Assembly: GCA_041190985.1 (NCBI GenBank)
Contig: JBEEPT010000159.1
Coordinates: 38,551 to 102,550, forward strand
DNA from: Malikia sp041190985
GTDB lineage: Bacteria; Pseudomonadota; Gammaproteobacteria; Burkholderiales; Burkholderiaceae_C
DNA: 64,000 nucleotides
Direction of reading: 5' to 3'
The notes under the pieces were generated by a model. It ran no database searches. It was not told where the DNA came from and saw only the letters and a program-made list of their open reading frames with translations. The position numbers and the translations under genes are program-made. Below are positions 1 to 8,977 of the stretch, piece after piece. Every line of letters starts with the position of its first letter. The stretch's first letter is position 1.

Positions 1-213
1 ACCGGCGCGCAGATCCTGGCCGACCTGGGGGTGGGCCGCATGCGGCGGATGACCAACAATCCGAGCCAGTACGACGGCGTCTGCGCCTTCGGCCTGGAGG
101 TCGTCGAGCGCATCCCGCTCGTCACGGTGCCCCACCGCGAGAACGCGGCCTACCTGCGCACCAAGCGCGAGCTGTTCGGCCACCTGCTGGCGCAGGCGGA
201 CGTCACGGTCTGA
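1..213 (+). CDS. ribA: GTP cyclohydrolase II domain, C-terminal end (partial)
   Basis: Only the last 70 codons lie in the window; the frame is open from base 1 to the TGA at 211-213. The visible peptide has the GTP cyclohydrolase II C-terminal signature: TGAQIL, then DLGV, then MTNNP, a GLEVVERIPL segment and a final YLRTKRELFGHLL stretch. The family opens the GTP imidazole ring in the first committed step of riboflavin synthesis. The catalytic zinc-binding part is upstream of the window, so I cannot tell whether this is a stand-alone RibA or the second half of a RibBA fusion. The NNP-to-GLE spacer looks slightly divergent (QYDGVCAF), so a RibA paralogue is also possible. Confidence 0.8.
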   Translation, partial: TGAQILADLGVGRMRRMTNNPSQYDGVCAFGLEVVERIPLVTVPHRENAAYLRTKRELFGHLLAQADVTV

Positions 214-266
214 GGGGGCGGCCGGCGCGTCAGGACCTGCCGGGCTGGCGGGTCCCGGCGCTGCCG

Positions 267-1448
267 TCAGCGCTGCCGCCGCAGGAGCAGGCCGGCCAGT
301 GCCAGCAGCGAGAACAGCGCGCCGGCATAGAACGTGAATGAAGCGCCGTAGCGGTCCCACAGCAGTCCGGCGACGGCGCTGGCGATCAGCATCGCGATGC
401 CGCAGACGAGGTTGAAGAAGCCGTAGGCCGTGCCGCGCAGGTCGGCCGGCGCGGTGTCGGCGACCATCGTCGCCAGCAGTCCCTGGGTGATGCCCATGTG
501 GATGCCCCACAGGGCCACGCCGAGGGTGATGTCGAGCCAGTGGTCGGGGCTGGCCAGCACCAGATCGGCCGCGATCAGCACGACCAGTCCCAGCGCCAGC
601 AGCTTGCCGTGGCTCATGCGGTCCGACAGCTTGCCGAACGGATAGGCCGAGGCCGCGTAGACCAGGTTCATCGCCACCATCACGAGCGGGACATAGGCGA
701 GCGGAATGCCCTCCTGCTGGGCGCGCAGCACCAGGAAGGCCTCGCTGAAGCGGGCCAGCGTGAACACGGCGCCGATGCCGACCACCCACCAGTAGGCCGG
801 GCTCAGGCGCGCCAGGCTGTCGCGGCGGATCGGGTTGGTGCGCTTCGCGTCGACATGGCGCTGCGGCTCCCGCACGCCGAACAGCAGCAGCGCCACCGCG
901 CACAGGCCGGGGATGACCGCGACCCAGAACACGGCCCTGAAGTCATTGGCCCACAGCAGCATCAGGCCGACCGCCAGCAGCGGTCCCAGGAAGGCGCCTA
1001 CCGTGTCGAGCGACTGGCGCAGGCCGAAGGCGGCGCCGCGCACCTCGGATGGGGCGATGTCGGCCACGAGCGCGTCGCGCGGCGCCCCCCGCACCCCCTT
1101 GCCGACCCGGTCCAGCAGGCGCGCCGCGAGCACGATGCCCACGGTCGGCGCGAGCGCAAAGACCGGCTTGGTCAGCGCGCCCAGGGTGTAGCCGAACACC
1201 GCCAGCGCCTTGCGCTTGCCCAGGTAGTCGCTGAGCGCGCCCGAGAACACCTTGACGATCAGGGCCGTCGACTCGGCCAGCCCCTCGATCAGGCCGACCA
1301 TCAGGGCGTTCGCGCCCAGTGTGCTCACCATGAACAGGGGCAGCAGGCTGTGAATCAGCTCCGACGAGATATCCATGAGCATGCTCACGAAGCCGAGGAC
1401 CCAGATGCCTGCTGGGATCTTGCCGTGGGGTCGAGTGTCGGGGGTCAT
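267..1448 (-). CDS. MFS transporter, 12-TM drug/metabolite type
   Basis: A 393-residue membrane protein with about twelve hydrophobic segments. The major-facilitator loop motif is seen at residues 69-80 (SGALSDYLGKRK) with a weaker copy in the second half (KLSDRMSHGK). The segment MDISSELIHSLLP near residue 25 and the RVGKGVRGAPRDAL stretch near residue 114 are typical of a subgroup of uncharacterised MFS exporters. The frame stays open upstream to 1778, but the extra residues are Arg/Cys/Pro-rich and overlap the LysR gene, so I start at the ATG at 1448. It lies 94 bp downstream of the LysR gene on the same strand and could be its target. Substrate unknown. Confidence 0.85.
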   Translation of the reverse strand: MTPDTRPHGKIPAGIWVLGFVSMLMDISSELIHSLLPLFMVSTLGANALMVGLIEGLAESTALIVKVFSGALSDYLGKRKALAVFGYTLGALTKPVFALAPTVGIVLAARLLDRVGKGVRGAPRDALVADIAPSEVRGAAFGLRQSLDTVGAFLGPLLAVGLMLLWANDFRAVFWVAVIPGLCAVALLLFGVREPQRHVDAKRTNPIRRDSLARLSPAYWWVVGIGAVFTLARFSEAFLVLRAQQEGIPLAYVPLVMVAMNLVYAASAYPFGKLSDRMSHGKLLALGLVVLIAADLVLASPDHWLDITLGVALWGIHMGITQGLLATMVADTAPADLRGTAYGFFNLVCGIAMLIASAVAGLLWDRYGASFTFYAGALFSLLALAGLLLRRQR

Positions 1449-1542
1449 GGATACGCCTGATGGGAGCCAGCATGTGGCGGTCTGCTGCGCCCGAGTGTAA
1501 AGACCCTCCGCGCCCACTGCTGGCGCTGGCGGATCGGCAGTC

Positions 1543-2490
1543 TCATGCGGTCGTGTGCCCCAGGGATCCGGCGAACTGCTCGCGCAGGAACTGCACGAAT
1601 ACCGCCACCGATCGCGGCACATAGGCGGCATAGGGCCGGATGGCGTACAGGTGTCCGGCGAACGCGCCCACCGGCCGCCATTCGGGCAGCACGGTCTGCA
1701 GCCGGCCGCTTTCGAGCGCTGCCTGGGCGCTGAAGTCCGGCAGCAAGGCGATGCCCAGGTCGGACAGCGCCGCATCACGCAAGGCCTCGCTGTTGTTGGC
1801 GGCGAAGCTGCCGTGCACCAGGATCGTCAGGCGCTCGCCCAGCCGCTGGCCGCTGGTGGCTTCGAAGGTCCAGGCCGGCGACTCGCGCGGGCGCGGGTAG
1901 TGCAGGCAGTTGTGCTGCGCCAGCTCTTCCGGCTGCAGCAGCGTGCCGTGGCGGCGCAGGTAGGACCTGGTCGCGACCAGCACGCTGCTGGTGGGGCACA
2001 GGCGCCAGGCGACGTGGGTGTCCGGTGGCGTCTCGGTATGCCGGATCGCCAGGTCGTAGCCCTCGGAGGCCAGCGCGATCAGCCGGTCCGAGAGGTCGAG
2101 CTCGATCCGGATCTCGGGATACCGGGCCAGGAAGCTGGCCAGCCTGGGGACGATCTGCTGGCGCGCGAGCGCGACCGGCGCGGTGATCCGCAGCAGGCCC
2201 CTGGGCTGCGCCGCCTGGTCCCTGACCTCGGCAAAGGCCTGCGCGATGTGGTCGAAGGAGTTGCGGGTCTCGTCGACCAGCCGCTGTCCCGCCTCGGTCA
2301 GGCGCACGCTGCGGGTGGTGCGCCGCACCAGCGGCACGCCCGCGATCCGTTCCAGTTCGGCGATGCGCTGGCTCATGGCCGCCTTGCTGACGGCGAGCCG
2401 CTTGGCCGCTGCCGTGTAGCTGCCCTGCTGGCCCAGCACCGTCAGCCAGTGCAGGTGGCCCCAGAGGCTCTCGACTTTTTGGGATTCCAT
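1543..2490 (-). CDS. LysR-family transcriptional regulator
   Basis: 315 residues, the usual LysR length. The N-terminal winged helix-turn-helix covers roughly residues 12-72 (GSYTAAAKRLAVSKAAMSQR, then the RTTRSVRLTEAG wing), followed by a periplasmic-binding-protein-like effector domain from about residue 95. It is transcribed divergently from the mmsA-type dehydrogenase across a 130-bp gap that holds an inverted repeat at 2519-2540. The MFS gene follows on the same strand. LysR proteins usually control the divergent neighbour in response to a pathway intermediate; that this one controls the dehydrogenase, the exporter or both is inference. Confidence 0.93.
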   Translation of the reverse strand: MESQKVESLWGHLHWLTVLGQQGSYTAAAKRLAVSKAAMSQRIAELERIAGVPLVRRTTRSVRLTEAGQRLVDETRNSFDHIAQAFAEVRDQAAQPRGLLRITAPVALARQQIVPRLASFLARYPEIRIELDLSDRLIALASEGYDLAIRHTETPPDTHVAWRLCPTSSVLVATRSYLRRHGTLLQPEELAQHNCLHYPRPRESPAWTFEATSGQRLGERLTILVHGSFAANNSEALRDAALSDLGIALLPDFSAQAALESGRLQTVLPEWRPVGAFAGHLYAIRPYAAYVPRSVAVFVQFLREQFAGSLGHTTA

Positions 2491-2518
2491 GCGAGCATTG
2501 TTTGGTTGGTACCCGTTT

Positions 2519-2540
2519 ATTGTTCAATAAATCAAACAAT
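2519..2540. promoter_or_regulatory. Inverted repeat in the LysR/mmsA divergent promoter
   Basis: ATTGTT and AACAAT arms (2519-2524 and 2535-2540) flank a 10-bp AT-rich centre. The arms are perfectly complementary. The site sits 29 bp ahead of the LysR start and about 80 bp ahead of the dehydrogenase start. Its size and AT content stand out in this GC-rich DNA and fit a LysR recognition site, although the exact T-N11-A pattern was not established. Confidence 0.55.
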
Positions 2541-2620
2541 ATGTTCACCGCGCATGGCTATGCGGGCGCGGATGGCGTTCCTAAACTGGCTCCACATTCC
2601 TTACCAACCAGGAGCAAGAC

Positions 2621-4144
2621 ATGACCGCACGTCAAGAAATCCAGGAGCTGGCGCAATACGTCGCCGGCGCGCACCGCACCGGCCAGGGCGAACGCACCCA
2701 GCCGATCTACAACCCCGCGACCGGCCAGGTGTCGGGCCAGGTGCGCCTGGGCAGCGCGCAGGACGTGGCCGATGCCGTGGCCGCCGCCCAGGCCGCCTTT
2801 CCGCGCTGGGCCGACACGCCCCCGCTGCGGCGCGCGCGCGTGATGTTCAAGTTCCTCGAGCTGCTCAACCAGCACCGCGACGAGCTCGCCCGCCTGATCA
2901 CCGCCGAGCATGGCAAGGTCTTCACCGACGCGCAGGGCGAGGTCACCCGCGGCATCGAGATCGTCGAGTTCGCCTGCGGCATCCCGCAGCTGCTCAAGGG
3001 CGACTACACCGAGCAGGTCTCCACCAACATCGACAACTGGACCATGCGCCAGCCGCTGGGCGTGGTCGCCGGCATCACGCCCTTCAATTTCCCGGTCATG
3101 GTGCCGATGTGGATGTTCCCCGTGGCCATCGCCTGCGGCAACACCTTCGTGCTCAAGCCCAGTCCGACCGATCCCTCGCCCTCGCTGTTCATCGCCGACC
3201 TGCTCAAGCAGGCCGGCCTGCCCGACGGCGTCTTCAACGTCGTGCAGGGCGACAAGGAGGCGGTCGACGCGCTGCTCGACCACCCCGACGTCAAGGCCGT
3301 GAGCTTCGTGGGCTCGACCCCGATCGCCAACTACATCTACGAGACCGGCGCGCGCCACGGCAAGCGCGTGCAGGCCCTGGGCGGCGCCAAGAACCACATG
3401 GTGGTCATGCCCGACGCCGACATCGACCAGGTGGTCGACGCCCTGATCGGCGCGGCCTTCGGCTCGGCTGGCGAGCGCTGCATGGCGATCTCGGTGGCGG
3501 TGTTCGTCGGCGACGTGGCCGACCGGGTGATGCCCAGGCTGGTCGAGCGCACCCGGGCGCTCAAGGTGCTCGACGGCATGAACCTCGCGGCCGAGATGGG
3601 CCCGATCGTGACCGAGGCGGCGCGCCAGCGCATCACGGGCTACATCGAGCAGGGTGTCCGGGAGGGCGCGCAGCTGCTGGTGGACGGCCGCGGCTTCGAC
3701 GGCAAGACGGCCGGCGCGGGCTGCGACGACGGCTTCTGGCTCGGCGGCACGGTGTTCGACCATGTCACGCCCGAGATGCGGATCTACAAGGAGGAGATCT
3801 TCGGCCCGGTGCTGGCCTGCGTGCGCGTGGCGGACTTCGGGCAGGCGGTGGAGCTGATCAACGACCACGAGTTCGGCAACGGCACCAGCTGCTACACGCG
3901 CGACGGCAACGTGGCGCGCGAGTTCGCACGGCGCATCCAGGTTGGCATGGTCGGCATCAACGTGCCGATTCCCGTGCCCATGGCCTGGCACGGTTTCGGC
4001 GGCTGGAAGCGCAGTCTGTTCGGCGACATGCACGCCTACGGCGAGGAGGGCGTGCGCTTCTACACCAGGCAGAAGTCCATCATGCAGCGCTGGCCCGAGA
4101 GCATCGCCAAGGGCGCCGAGTTCGCCATGCCGACCTCGAAGTGA
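2621..4144 (+). CDS. mmsA: Methylmalonate-semialdehyde dehydrogenase (CoA-acylating)
   Basis: 507 residues of the aldehyde dehydrogenase fold. The nucleophile is Cys287 in GSAGERCMAI, the oxyanion Asn is N156 in PFNFP, and the GGAKNH segment at 254-259 has Asn where hydrolytic family members carry the general-base Glu, as expected for CoA-acylating MmsA. Such enzymes convert methylmalonate or malonate semialdehyde to propionyl- or acetyl-CoA in valine, inositol or beta-alanine breakdown. The ATG at 2621 is preceded by AGGAGCAAG. It stands alone: no mmsB-type hydroxyisobutyrate dehydrogenase or acyl-CoA dehydrogenase is beside it. A rho-independent terminator follows at 4231. Confidence 0.93.
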   Translation: MTARQEIQELAQYVAGAHRTGQGERTQPIYNPATGQVSGQVRLGSAQDVADAVAAAQAAFPRWADTPPLRRARVMFKFLELLNQHRDELARLITAEHGKVFTDAQGEVTRGIEIVEFACGIPQLLKGDYTEQVSTNIDNWTMRQPLGVVAGITPFNFPVMVPMWMFPVAIACGNTFVLKPSPTDPSPSLFIADLLKQAGLPDGVFNVVQGDKEAVDALLDHPDVKAVSFVGSTPIANYIYETGARHGKRVQALGGAKNHMVVMPDADIDQVVDALIGAAFGSAGERCMAISVAVFVGDVADRVMPRLVERTRALKVLDGMNLAAEMGPIVTEAARQRITGYIEQGVREGAQLLVDGRGFDGKTAGAGCDDGFWLGGTVFDHVTPEMRIYKEEIFGPVLACVRVADFGQAVELINDHEFGNGTSCYTRDGNVAREFARRIQVGMVGINVPIPVPMAWHGFGGWKRSLFGDMHAYGEEGVRFYTRQKSIMQRWPESIAKGAEFAMPTSK

Positions 4145-4477
4145 GCTGACGCCCTTCGCCGTCGCAGATGGGCGGCCCGCCGGTCCGATGGCAGCGCCGC
4201 CGGGAGCCGTGTTCAACCCCGGCGACCCGTAACCCTTGCAGGACTATGGCCCGCAAGGGGTTTTTCGCTGGCGATCGATTTTGCAGATGGCGGCACCGCA
4301 AAACGGCAAGGCCGGCCGGCGTGGCGCCCTTGGTGAAACACCTTATGCTCAATGAGCACCAGTTTTGCTAGCCTCGGCCACAGCGACCACAGCAATGTGG
4401 GATCCTGAAGCGGACTGCTTCTTCCTGGCCCAGCCCCGGCCAACCCCTTGCGCCGAGGGCGGTGCATCTGCAACATC
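4145..4477. other. Intergenic region (333 bp)
   Basis: Apart from the terminator at 4231-4265 I see nothing definite here. No convincing short gene is present. The stretch from 4330 to 4477 must carry the promoter of the DUF1800 gene, but I could not single out confident -35/-10 boxes. Confidence 0.5.
4231..4265 (+). terminator. Rho-independent terminator after mmsA
   Basis: CCCTTGC (4233-4239) pairs with GCAAGGG (4253-4259) around a 13-nt loop, followed by a run of five T. It lies about 90 bp after the dehydrogenase stop. Confidence 0.8.
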
Positions 4478-6277
4478 ATGAAATCGATCCCGAAACTGCT
4501 CTTGTGCGTCCTGCTTGCCGGCACGACGCTGTTTGCGCATGCGGCGCCCGCCTCGTGGCAGGACAGTCTCGAAGCGCTGCCGGCGGCCCAGCTGGGCCGG
4601 GAGCGCGCCGCGCACCTGCTGGAGCGCGCCGGCTTCGGCGGCACGCCGGCCGAGGTCGACCGGTTCGCGGCGATGTCGCCGCAGCAGGCGGTGCGCACGC
4701 TGGTGCGCTACCAGCGCATCCCGAACCCGCTGCCGCCATTCGAGGAGTCGGGGGCGTTCGATCCGGGCCTCGATCCCTTCGTGCCGTCGCGCCCGGCCGC
4801 GACCGATATGGCGAAGGAAACCGGCGAGGCGCTCGGCGTGAAGGCCAAGCCGGCGGGCAACCGCCGGCTGCAGCAGGCCGCGGACCGCTTCCTGTACTGG
4901 CTGCGCGCGACCAAGCTGGAATCGCAGCGCATCGGCTACTGGTGGGCGAATCGGATGCTGCTCACCAAGCGGCCGCTGGAGGAGAAGATGACGCTGTTCT
5001 GGCACGGCCACTTCGCGACCAGCGACGAGAAGGTGCGCGACTACCGCAAGATGCTGAAGCAGAACGAGATGCTGCGGGCCAGGGCGACCGGCAACTTCCG
5101 CGACCTGCTGATCGCGGTCGCACAGGATCCGGCGATGCTGGCCTACCTCGACGCGGCGGTGAACGTGAAGGGCGCGCCGAACGAGAATTTCGCGCGCGAG
5201 ATCATGGAACTGTTCTCGATGGGCGTCGGCAACTACAGCGAGCAGGACATCCGCGAGGCTGCGCGCGCGTTCACGGGCTGGAACTTCAAGGGCCTGCAGT
5301 TCGTCGTCAATCCGCAGCAGCACGATGACGGCGTCAAGCGCGTGCTCGGCCGCAGCGGCAGGTTCGATGGCGTGCAGGTGATCGACATCATCCTCGCGCA
5401 GCCGGTCACGTCCGAATACATCGCGACCAAGCTGTACCGCTACTTCGTGCGCGAAGACGTGTCGCCGCAGCTGCGCGCCAGGCTGGGCCGGCTGCTGCGC
5501 GACAACCGGTACGAGATCGCGCCCTTCCTCGAGGCCCTGTTCCTGTCGCAGGACTTCTTCAGCGACGCATCGGTCGGCAGCCGCATCAAGCCGCCGGTCG
5601 AGCTGGTGGTGTCGACCTACCGCAAGATGGGGCTGGCCGAGATCCCGGGCATTCCCGACTTCAACGACCTGACCGACTCGATGGGCCAGAAGCTGCTGTT
5701 ACCGCCCAACGTGGCCGGCTGGTCGAGCGGCAAGAGCTGGATCACGCCCGGCCTGCTGCTGGTGCGCGGCAACTTCGTCTACGACGCCGTGTTCCCGCCG
5801 ATCGATTTCGTCGCCAACGACCGCGTGCCTGCCGAGTACTACGGCATCATCCCGGTCGCCGCCAAGCTCGCGCTGGGCAAGGACGTGACCACGGCCACCC
5901 GGCCGGACGGCAAGGAGCTCACCTCGATGTCGATGCAGAACGACCGCAACGAGGACTTCAACACGCGCCTCGCCAGCTATCACGCCTGGCGCAAGGCGAT
6001 CGAGAAGGTCAAGCCGATCCCGCGCGCACCCGCGCGGCTCGACCTGGCCCGGCTGGTGCGCGACGCCGGCTGCCAGACCGCCCAGGATGCGGTCGACCAC
6101 CTGCTGGCGCGCTTTCTCGTGGTACCGGTCGATGCCGATACGCGCACCCGCCTGGGCGCGATGCTCGCCGCCGACCTCGGCACCGATGACCTGAAACTCG
6201 CGGACAGCTACATGGAGGACGCGCTGCGCAACGCGCTGCACGTGATCCTGTCGCTGCCGACCTACCAGCTGGGGTGA
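4478..6277 (+). CDS. DUF1800 family exported protein
   Basis: 599 residues starting with a Sec signal peptide (MKSIPKLLLCVLLAGTTLFA, predicted cut after HA near residue 22). Family hallmarks are FWHGHFATS in the middle and the NENFAREIMELFSMG / AARAFTGW stretch. I take the ATG at 4478, directly before the signal peptide, rather than the upstream start at 4448. The biochemical function of DUF1800 proteins is not established. The gene ends 2 bp before the DUF1501 gene and the two are almost certainly co-transcribed and act together in the cell envelope. Confidence 0.9.
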   Translation: MKSIPKLLLCVLLAGTTLFAHAAPASWQDSLEALPAAQLGRERAAHLLERAGFGGTPAEVDRFAAMSPQQAVRTLVRYQRIPNPLPPFEESGAFDPGLDPFVPSRPAATDMAKETGEALGVKAKPAGNRRLQQAADRFLYWLRATKLESQRIGYWWANRMLLTKRPLEEKMTLFWHGHFATSDEKVRDYRKMLKQNEMLRARATGNFRDLLIAVAQDPAMLAYLDAAVNVKGAPNENFAREIMELFSMGVGNYSEQDIREAARAFTGWNFKGLQFVVNPQQHDDGVKRVLGRSGRFDGVQVIDIILAQPVTSEYIATKLYRYFVREDVSPQLRARLGRLLRDNRYEIAPFLEALFLSQDFFSDASVGSRIKPPVELVVSTYRKMGLAEIPGIPDFNDLTDSMGQKLLLPPNVAGWSSGKSWITPGLLLVRGNFVYDAVFPPIDFVANDRVPAEYYGIIPVAAKLALGKDVTTATRPDGKELTSMSMQNDRNEDFNTRLASYHAWRKAIEKVKPIPRAPARLDLARLVRDAGCQTAQDAVDHLLARFLVVPVDADTRTRLGAMLAADLGTDDLKLADSYMEDALRNALHVILSLPTYQLG

Positions 6278-6279
6278 AC

Positions 6280-7488
6280 ATGAAACATTCGCATAGCCAT
6301 TCCACCCGCCGCGACCTGCTGAAGGCGCTCGGCGCGGCCGGCCTGGGCCTGGGCCTGCCGGTGCTGAACGCGCGCGCCGCTGGCGCCGAATCCTGGCGCA
6401 TCCTGGTGGTCGTCGAACTGAGCGGCGCCAACGACGGCCTGAACACGCTGGTGCCGTATGCCGACGATGCCTACTACCGGCTGCGGCCGAAGATCGCCAT
6501 CGATGCGGCCAAGGTGCGCAGGATCGACGACCGCTACGGCTTCAACCCGACGATGTCGGGCTTCGAGCGCCTGTACCAGGACGGCCGGATGGCGATCGTG
6601 CACGGCTGCGGCTACGAGCAGCCCTCGTTCTCGCATTTCACCTCGGCTGGCTACTGGCACACCGGCGTGCCGAATGGCGGCGAGCCGTACGGCTGGCTGG
6701 GTCGGGTGGCTGATGCGATCGACCCGGCACTGACGCCGAACTTCATGGTCAACATCGACGAGCGCCAGTCGCTGGCCGTGCACGCCGCGCGCCATGTGCC
6801 GGTGGTGTTCGACGATCCGGAGCGCTTCGCGCGCAAGGGGTTGCTGCAGGGCCGCGCGCTGCTGGACAACCCGGTCGCCGACCCCGCCGGCAAGCCGTCG
6901 CGCAAGTACCTCGACGAAGTGGCCAGGAGCGCGCGCGAGGCGTCGCAGCTGGTGCGCGCCGCCTGGGAGGGCTACAAGACCCCGGTCGACTACGGCATCG
7001 TCTCGATGGACCTGCCCAAGGTGGCGTCCATGATCAGCGCCGGCCTGCCGACCCGGCTGTTCTACGTGTCCTACCGCCACAATGCGTTCGACACCCATGT
7101 GCACCAGAACGAGCAGCACGGCCGCCTGCTGTCGTATGCGTCGGATGCGATCGCCGGCTTCATGAAGGACATGGAGCGCATCGGCCGCGCCGACGACGTG
7201 ACCGTGATGGTGTTCTCGGAATTCGGCCGGCGCGCGGCCGAGAACACCAGCCTGGGCACCGACCACGGCACCGCCAACCACATGTACCTGATCGGCAAGC
7301 CGGTCAAGGGCGGGCATTACGGCGCGGCGCCATCGCTCACCGACCTCGACGAGGGCGGCAACCTCAGGTTCACGACGGATTTCAGGCGTGTCTACGCGAC
7401 CTTGATCGAGGGCTGGCTGGGCCACCCGGACAGCAAGACCCTGCTGTCCGGCGAGTTCGCCACCCTCCCGATCTTCGCGCCGGCCTGA
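6280..7488 (+). CDS. DUF1501 family protein with twin-arginine signal
   Basis: 402 residues. The N-terminus carries a twin-arginine export motif (STRRDLLKALGAAG) followed by a hydrophobic stretch ending in ARA near residue 30. Family hallmarks are VVVELSGANDGLNTLVPY at the start of the mature part and FSEFGRR followed by TDHGTANHM near the end, a metal-dependent hydrolase/sulfatase-like pattern. Tat export suggests folding, and possibly cofactor loading, before export. Its DUF1800 partner uses a Sec signal, so the two would reach the periplasm by different routes. Function unknown. Confidence 0.9.
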   Translation: MKHSHSHSTRRDLLKALGAAGLGLGLPVLNARAAGAESWRILVVVELSGANDGLNTLVPYADDAYYRLRPKIAIDAAKVRRIDDRYGFNPTMSGFERLYQDGRMAIVHGCGYEQPSFSHFTSAGYWHTGVPNGGEPYGWLGRVADAIDPALTPNFMVNIDERQSLAVHAARHVPVVFDDPERFARKGLLQGRALLDNPVADPAGKPSRKYLDEVARSAREASQLVRAAWEGYKTPVDYGIVSMDLPKVASMISAGLPTRLFYVSYRHNAFDTHVHQNEQHGRLLSYASDAIAGFMKDMERIGRADDVTVMVFSEFGRRAAENTSLGTDHGTANHMYLIGKPVKGGHYGAAPSLTDLDEGGNLRFTTDFRRVYATLIEGWLGHPDSKTLLSGEFATLPIFAPA

Positions 7489-7497
7489 GCGCGCGAG

Positions 7498-7515
7498 CAC
7501 GCCCGGGCGGGCGTG
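7498..7515. terminator. Hairpin between convergent genes
   Basis: CACGCCC (7498-7504) and GGGCGTG (7509-7515) form a tight 7-bp stem with a 4-nt loop, just after the DUF1501 stop. There is no T run, so it may protect the mRNA end rather than terminate by itself. Confidence 0.4.
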
Positions 7516-7593
7516 GCCCCGGGATGGCCGGGGTGCCGGTCACGGCGGCGTCGCTGAAGCGCGATGCCCGGAACCGGGCCGGGCGGCGCAGGG

Positions 7594-8775
7594 CTATGCG
7601 GCGGTGGGCGTCGCCGCTTTGGCGAACTCGGCACGCAGCGCCGCGCCGTTGGCATCCAGGGCCGGGGCCTCGGCGTAGCTGTCGCGCTCCCATTCGACGC
7701 CCCACGGCGAGGCCGGCACTTCCACCATGTGGCCGCGCACCGCCATGCGCCGGGTGCGCAGCTGGGGGTGCTCGATCAGGTCGAAGACGGAATTGACGTT
7801 GCCGAACGCGGTCTGCGCCTCGGTGAGGCGGTCGACCACCGTCGCGCTGGTGAGCGTGGCGAACACCTGCTCCACCGTGCCGTCGACGAACTCGCGGTGC
7901 TTCACCCGGGCGGCGTTGTCGCTGCAGCGCGGATCCTGCAGCAGCTCGGAACGCTGCAGCACCTTGCGGCAGAATTCGGCCCATTCGCGCTCATTCTGGA
8001 TCGAGATGACGATGTCGCGGCCATCGGCGCAGGTGAAGGCGCCATAGGGCGCGATGGTCGGGTGCTTCAGTCCGACCCGGTTCGGCGCCTTGCCGCCGTA
8101 GCGCGTCTGCAGGTAGGGCACGCTCATGAGTTCCGCGGCCGAACCGAACAGGGAGACCTTCACGGCCGAGCCGCGGCCGGTGCGCTCGCGCTGCATCAGC
8201 GCCTGCTGGATGCCGATCAGGGCGTTCAGGCCGGCGTTGATGTCGCACAGGGACACGCCGATGCGGCCCCACTCGCCGGGCGCGCCGCTGATCGAGATCA
8301 GGCCGCTCTCGGCCTGCACCAGCAGGTCGTAGGCCTTCAGGCCGAACAGCTCGCCGTCGTCGCCGTAGCCGCTGATGTCGCAGGTCACCAGCCGCGGGTG
8401 GCGCTGCCTGAGCGCGGCCGAGCCTATGCCGAGCCGCTCGGTGGCGCCGGGCGCCAGGTTCTGGATGAAGACGTCGGCGCTGGCCAGCATGCGCTCGAGC
8501 AGCGCCATGTCGGCCGGGTTCTTCACGTCGAGCGCGATCGATTCCTTGCCGCGGTTGATCCACACCCAGTAGGAGGACTCGCCATGCACGGTGCGGTCGT
8601 AGCCGCGCGCGAAGTCGCCCTCGCTGCGCTCGATCTTGATGACCCGTGCGCCGGCATCGGCCAGGCGGCTGCTGCAGTAGGGCGCGGCGACCGCCTGCTC
8701 CAGCGCGACCACCAGGATTCCGTCCAAAGGGCCTTTGCTCGGTTGCTGCGCACGGAGGGCGTTGGGACTGGTCAT
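7594..8775 (-). CDS. Family III CoA-transferase (CaiB/BaiF type)
   Basis: 393 residues. The N-terminal PLDGILVVALEQAVAAPYC motif and the AYDLLVQAESGL stretch place it in the formyl-CoA-transferase-like family; Asp150 of AYD matches the catalytic aspartate that forms the mixed anhydride. These enzymes move CoA between an acyl-CoA and a free carboxylic acid. The ATG at 8775 has AAGGAAAT just upstream; the ATG at 8793 has a weaker site. It is divergent from the Liv-type transporter operon, so it probably activates an acid imported by that system. The acid cannot be named from sequence. Confidence 0.9.
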   Translation of the reverse strand: MTSPNALRAQQPSKGPLDGILVVALEQAVAAPYCSSRLADAGARVIKIERSEGDFARGYDRTVHGESSYWVWINRGKESIALDVKNPADMALLERMLASADVFIQNLAPGATERLGIGSAALRQRHPRLVTCDISGYGDDGELFGLKAYDLLVQAESGLISISGAPGEWGRIGVSLCDINAGLNALIGIQQALMQRERTGRGSAVKVSLFGSAAELMSVPYLQTRYGGKAPNRVGLKHPTIAPYGAFTCADGRDIVISIQNEREWAEFCRKVLQRSELLQDPRCSDNAARVKHREFVDGTVEQVFATLTSATVVDRLTEAQTAFGNVNSVFDLIEHPQLRTRRMAVRGHMVEVPASPWGVEWERDSYAEAPALDANGAALRAEFAKAATPTAA

Positions 8776-8823
8776 GGCATTTCCTTGATTCATGGTGACA
8801 GGCATTTTGTGGAGTCGGGCCCG

Positions 8824-8951
8824 GGCATTGAATTGCTTTTGCGCGAAATCAGGATTGCCGGCCTCGCAAGCCGCACGTTGCGGCGGCGGCAACACTGCGT
8901 GAACGTGTTTGGAATTGCCAGCAGGGGGCTGCGGACCCACAGTTCAATGCC
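8824..8951. promoter_or_regulatory. Paired GGCATTGAA half-sites in divergent promoter
   Basis: GGCATTGAA at 8824-8832 and its exact reverse complement TTCAATGCC at 8943-8951 flank the CoA-transferase/transporter intergenic region. A one-mismatch copy (GGCATTGCA) occurs at 19387-19395 ahead of the aldehyde dehydrogenase, inside CCCGGGCATTG, which is also at 8820-8830. A shared regulator, perhaps the LysR protein at 18349-19257, could bind these; this is inference. Confidence 0.4.
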
Positions 8952-8977
8952 ATAACCACACCGATCAGGAGACAAGC

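Noticed and set aside
498..1460. 320-codon plus-strand frame opposite the MFS gene
   Set aside because: His/Gln/Arg-rich antisense of a GC-rich gene; the MFS frame has clear family motifs.
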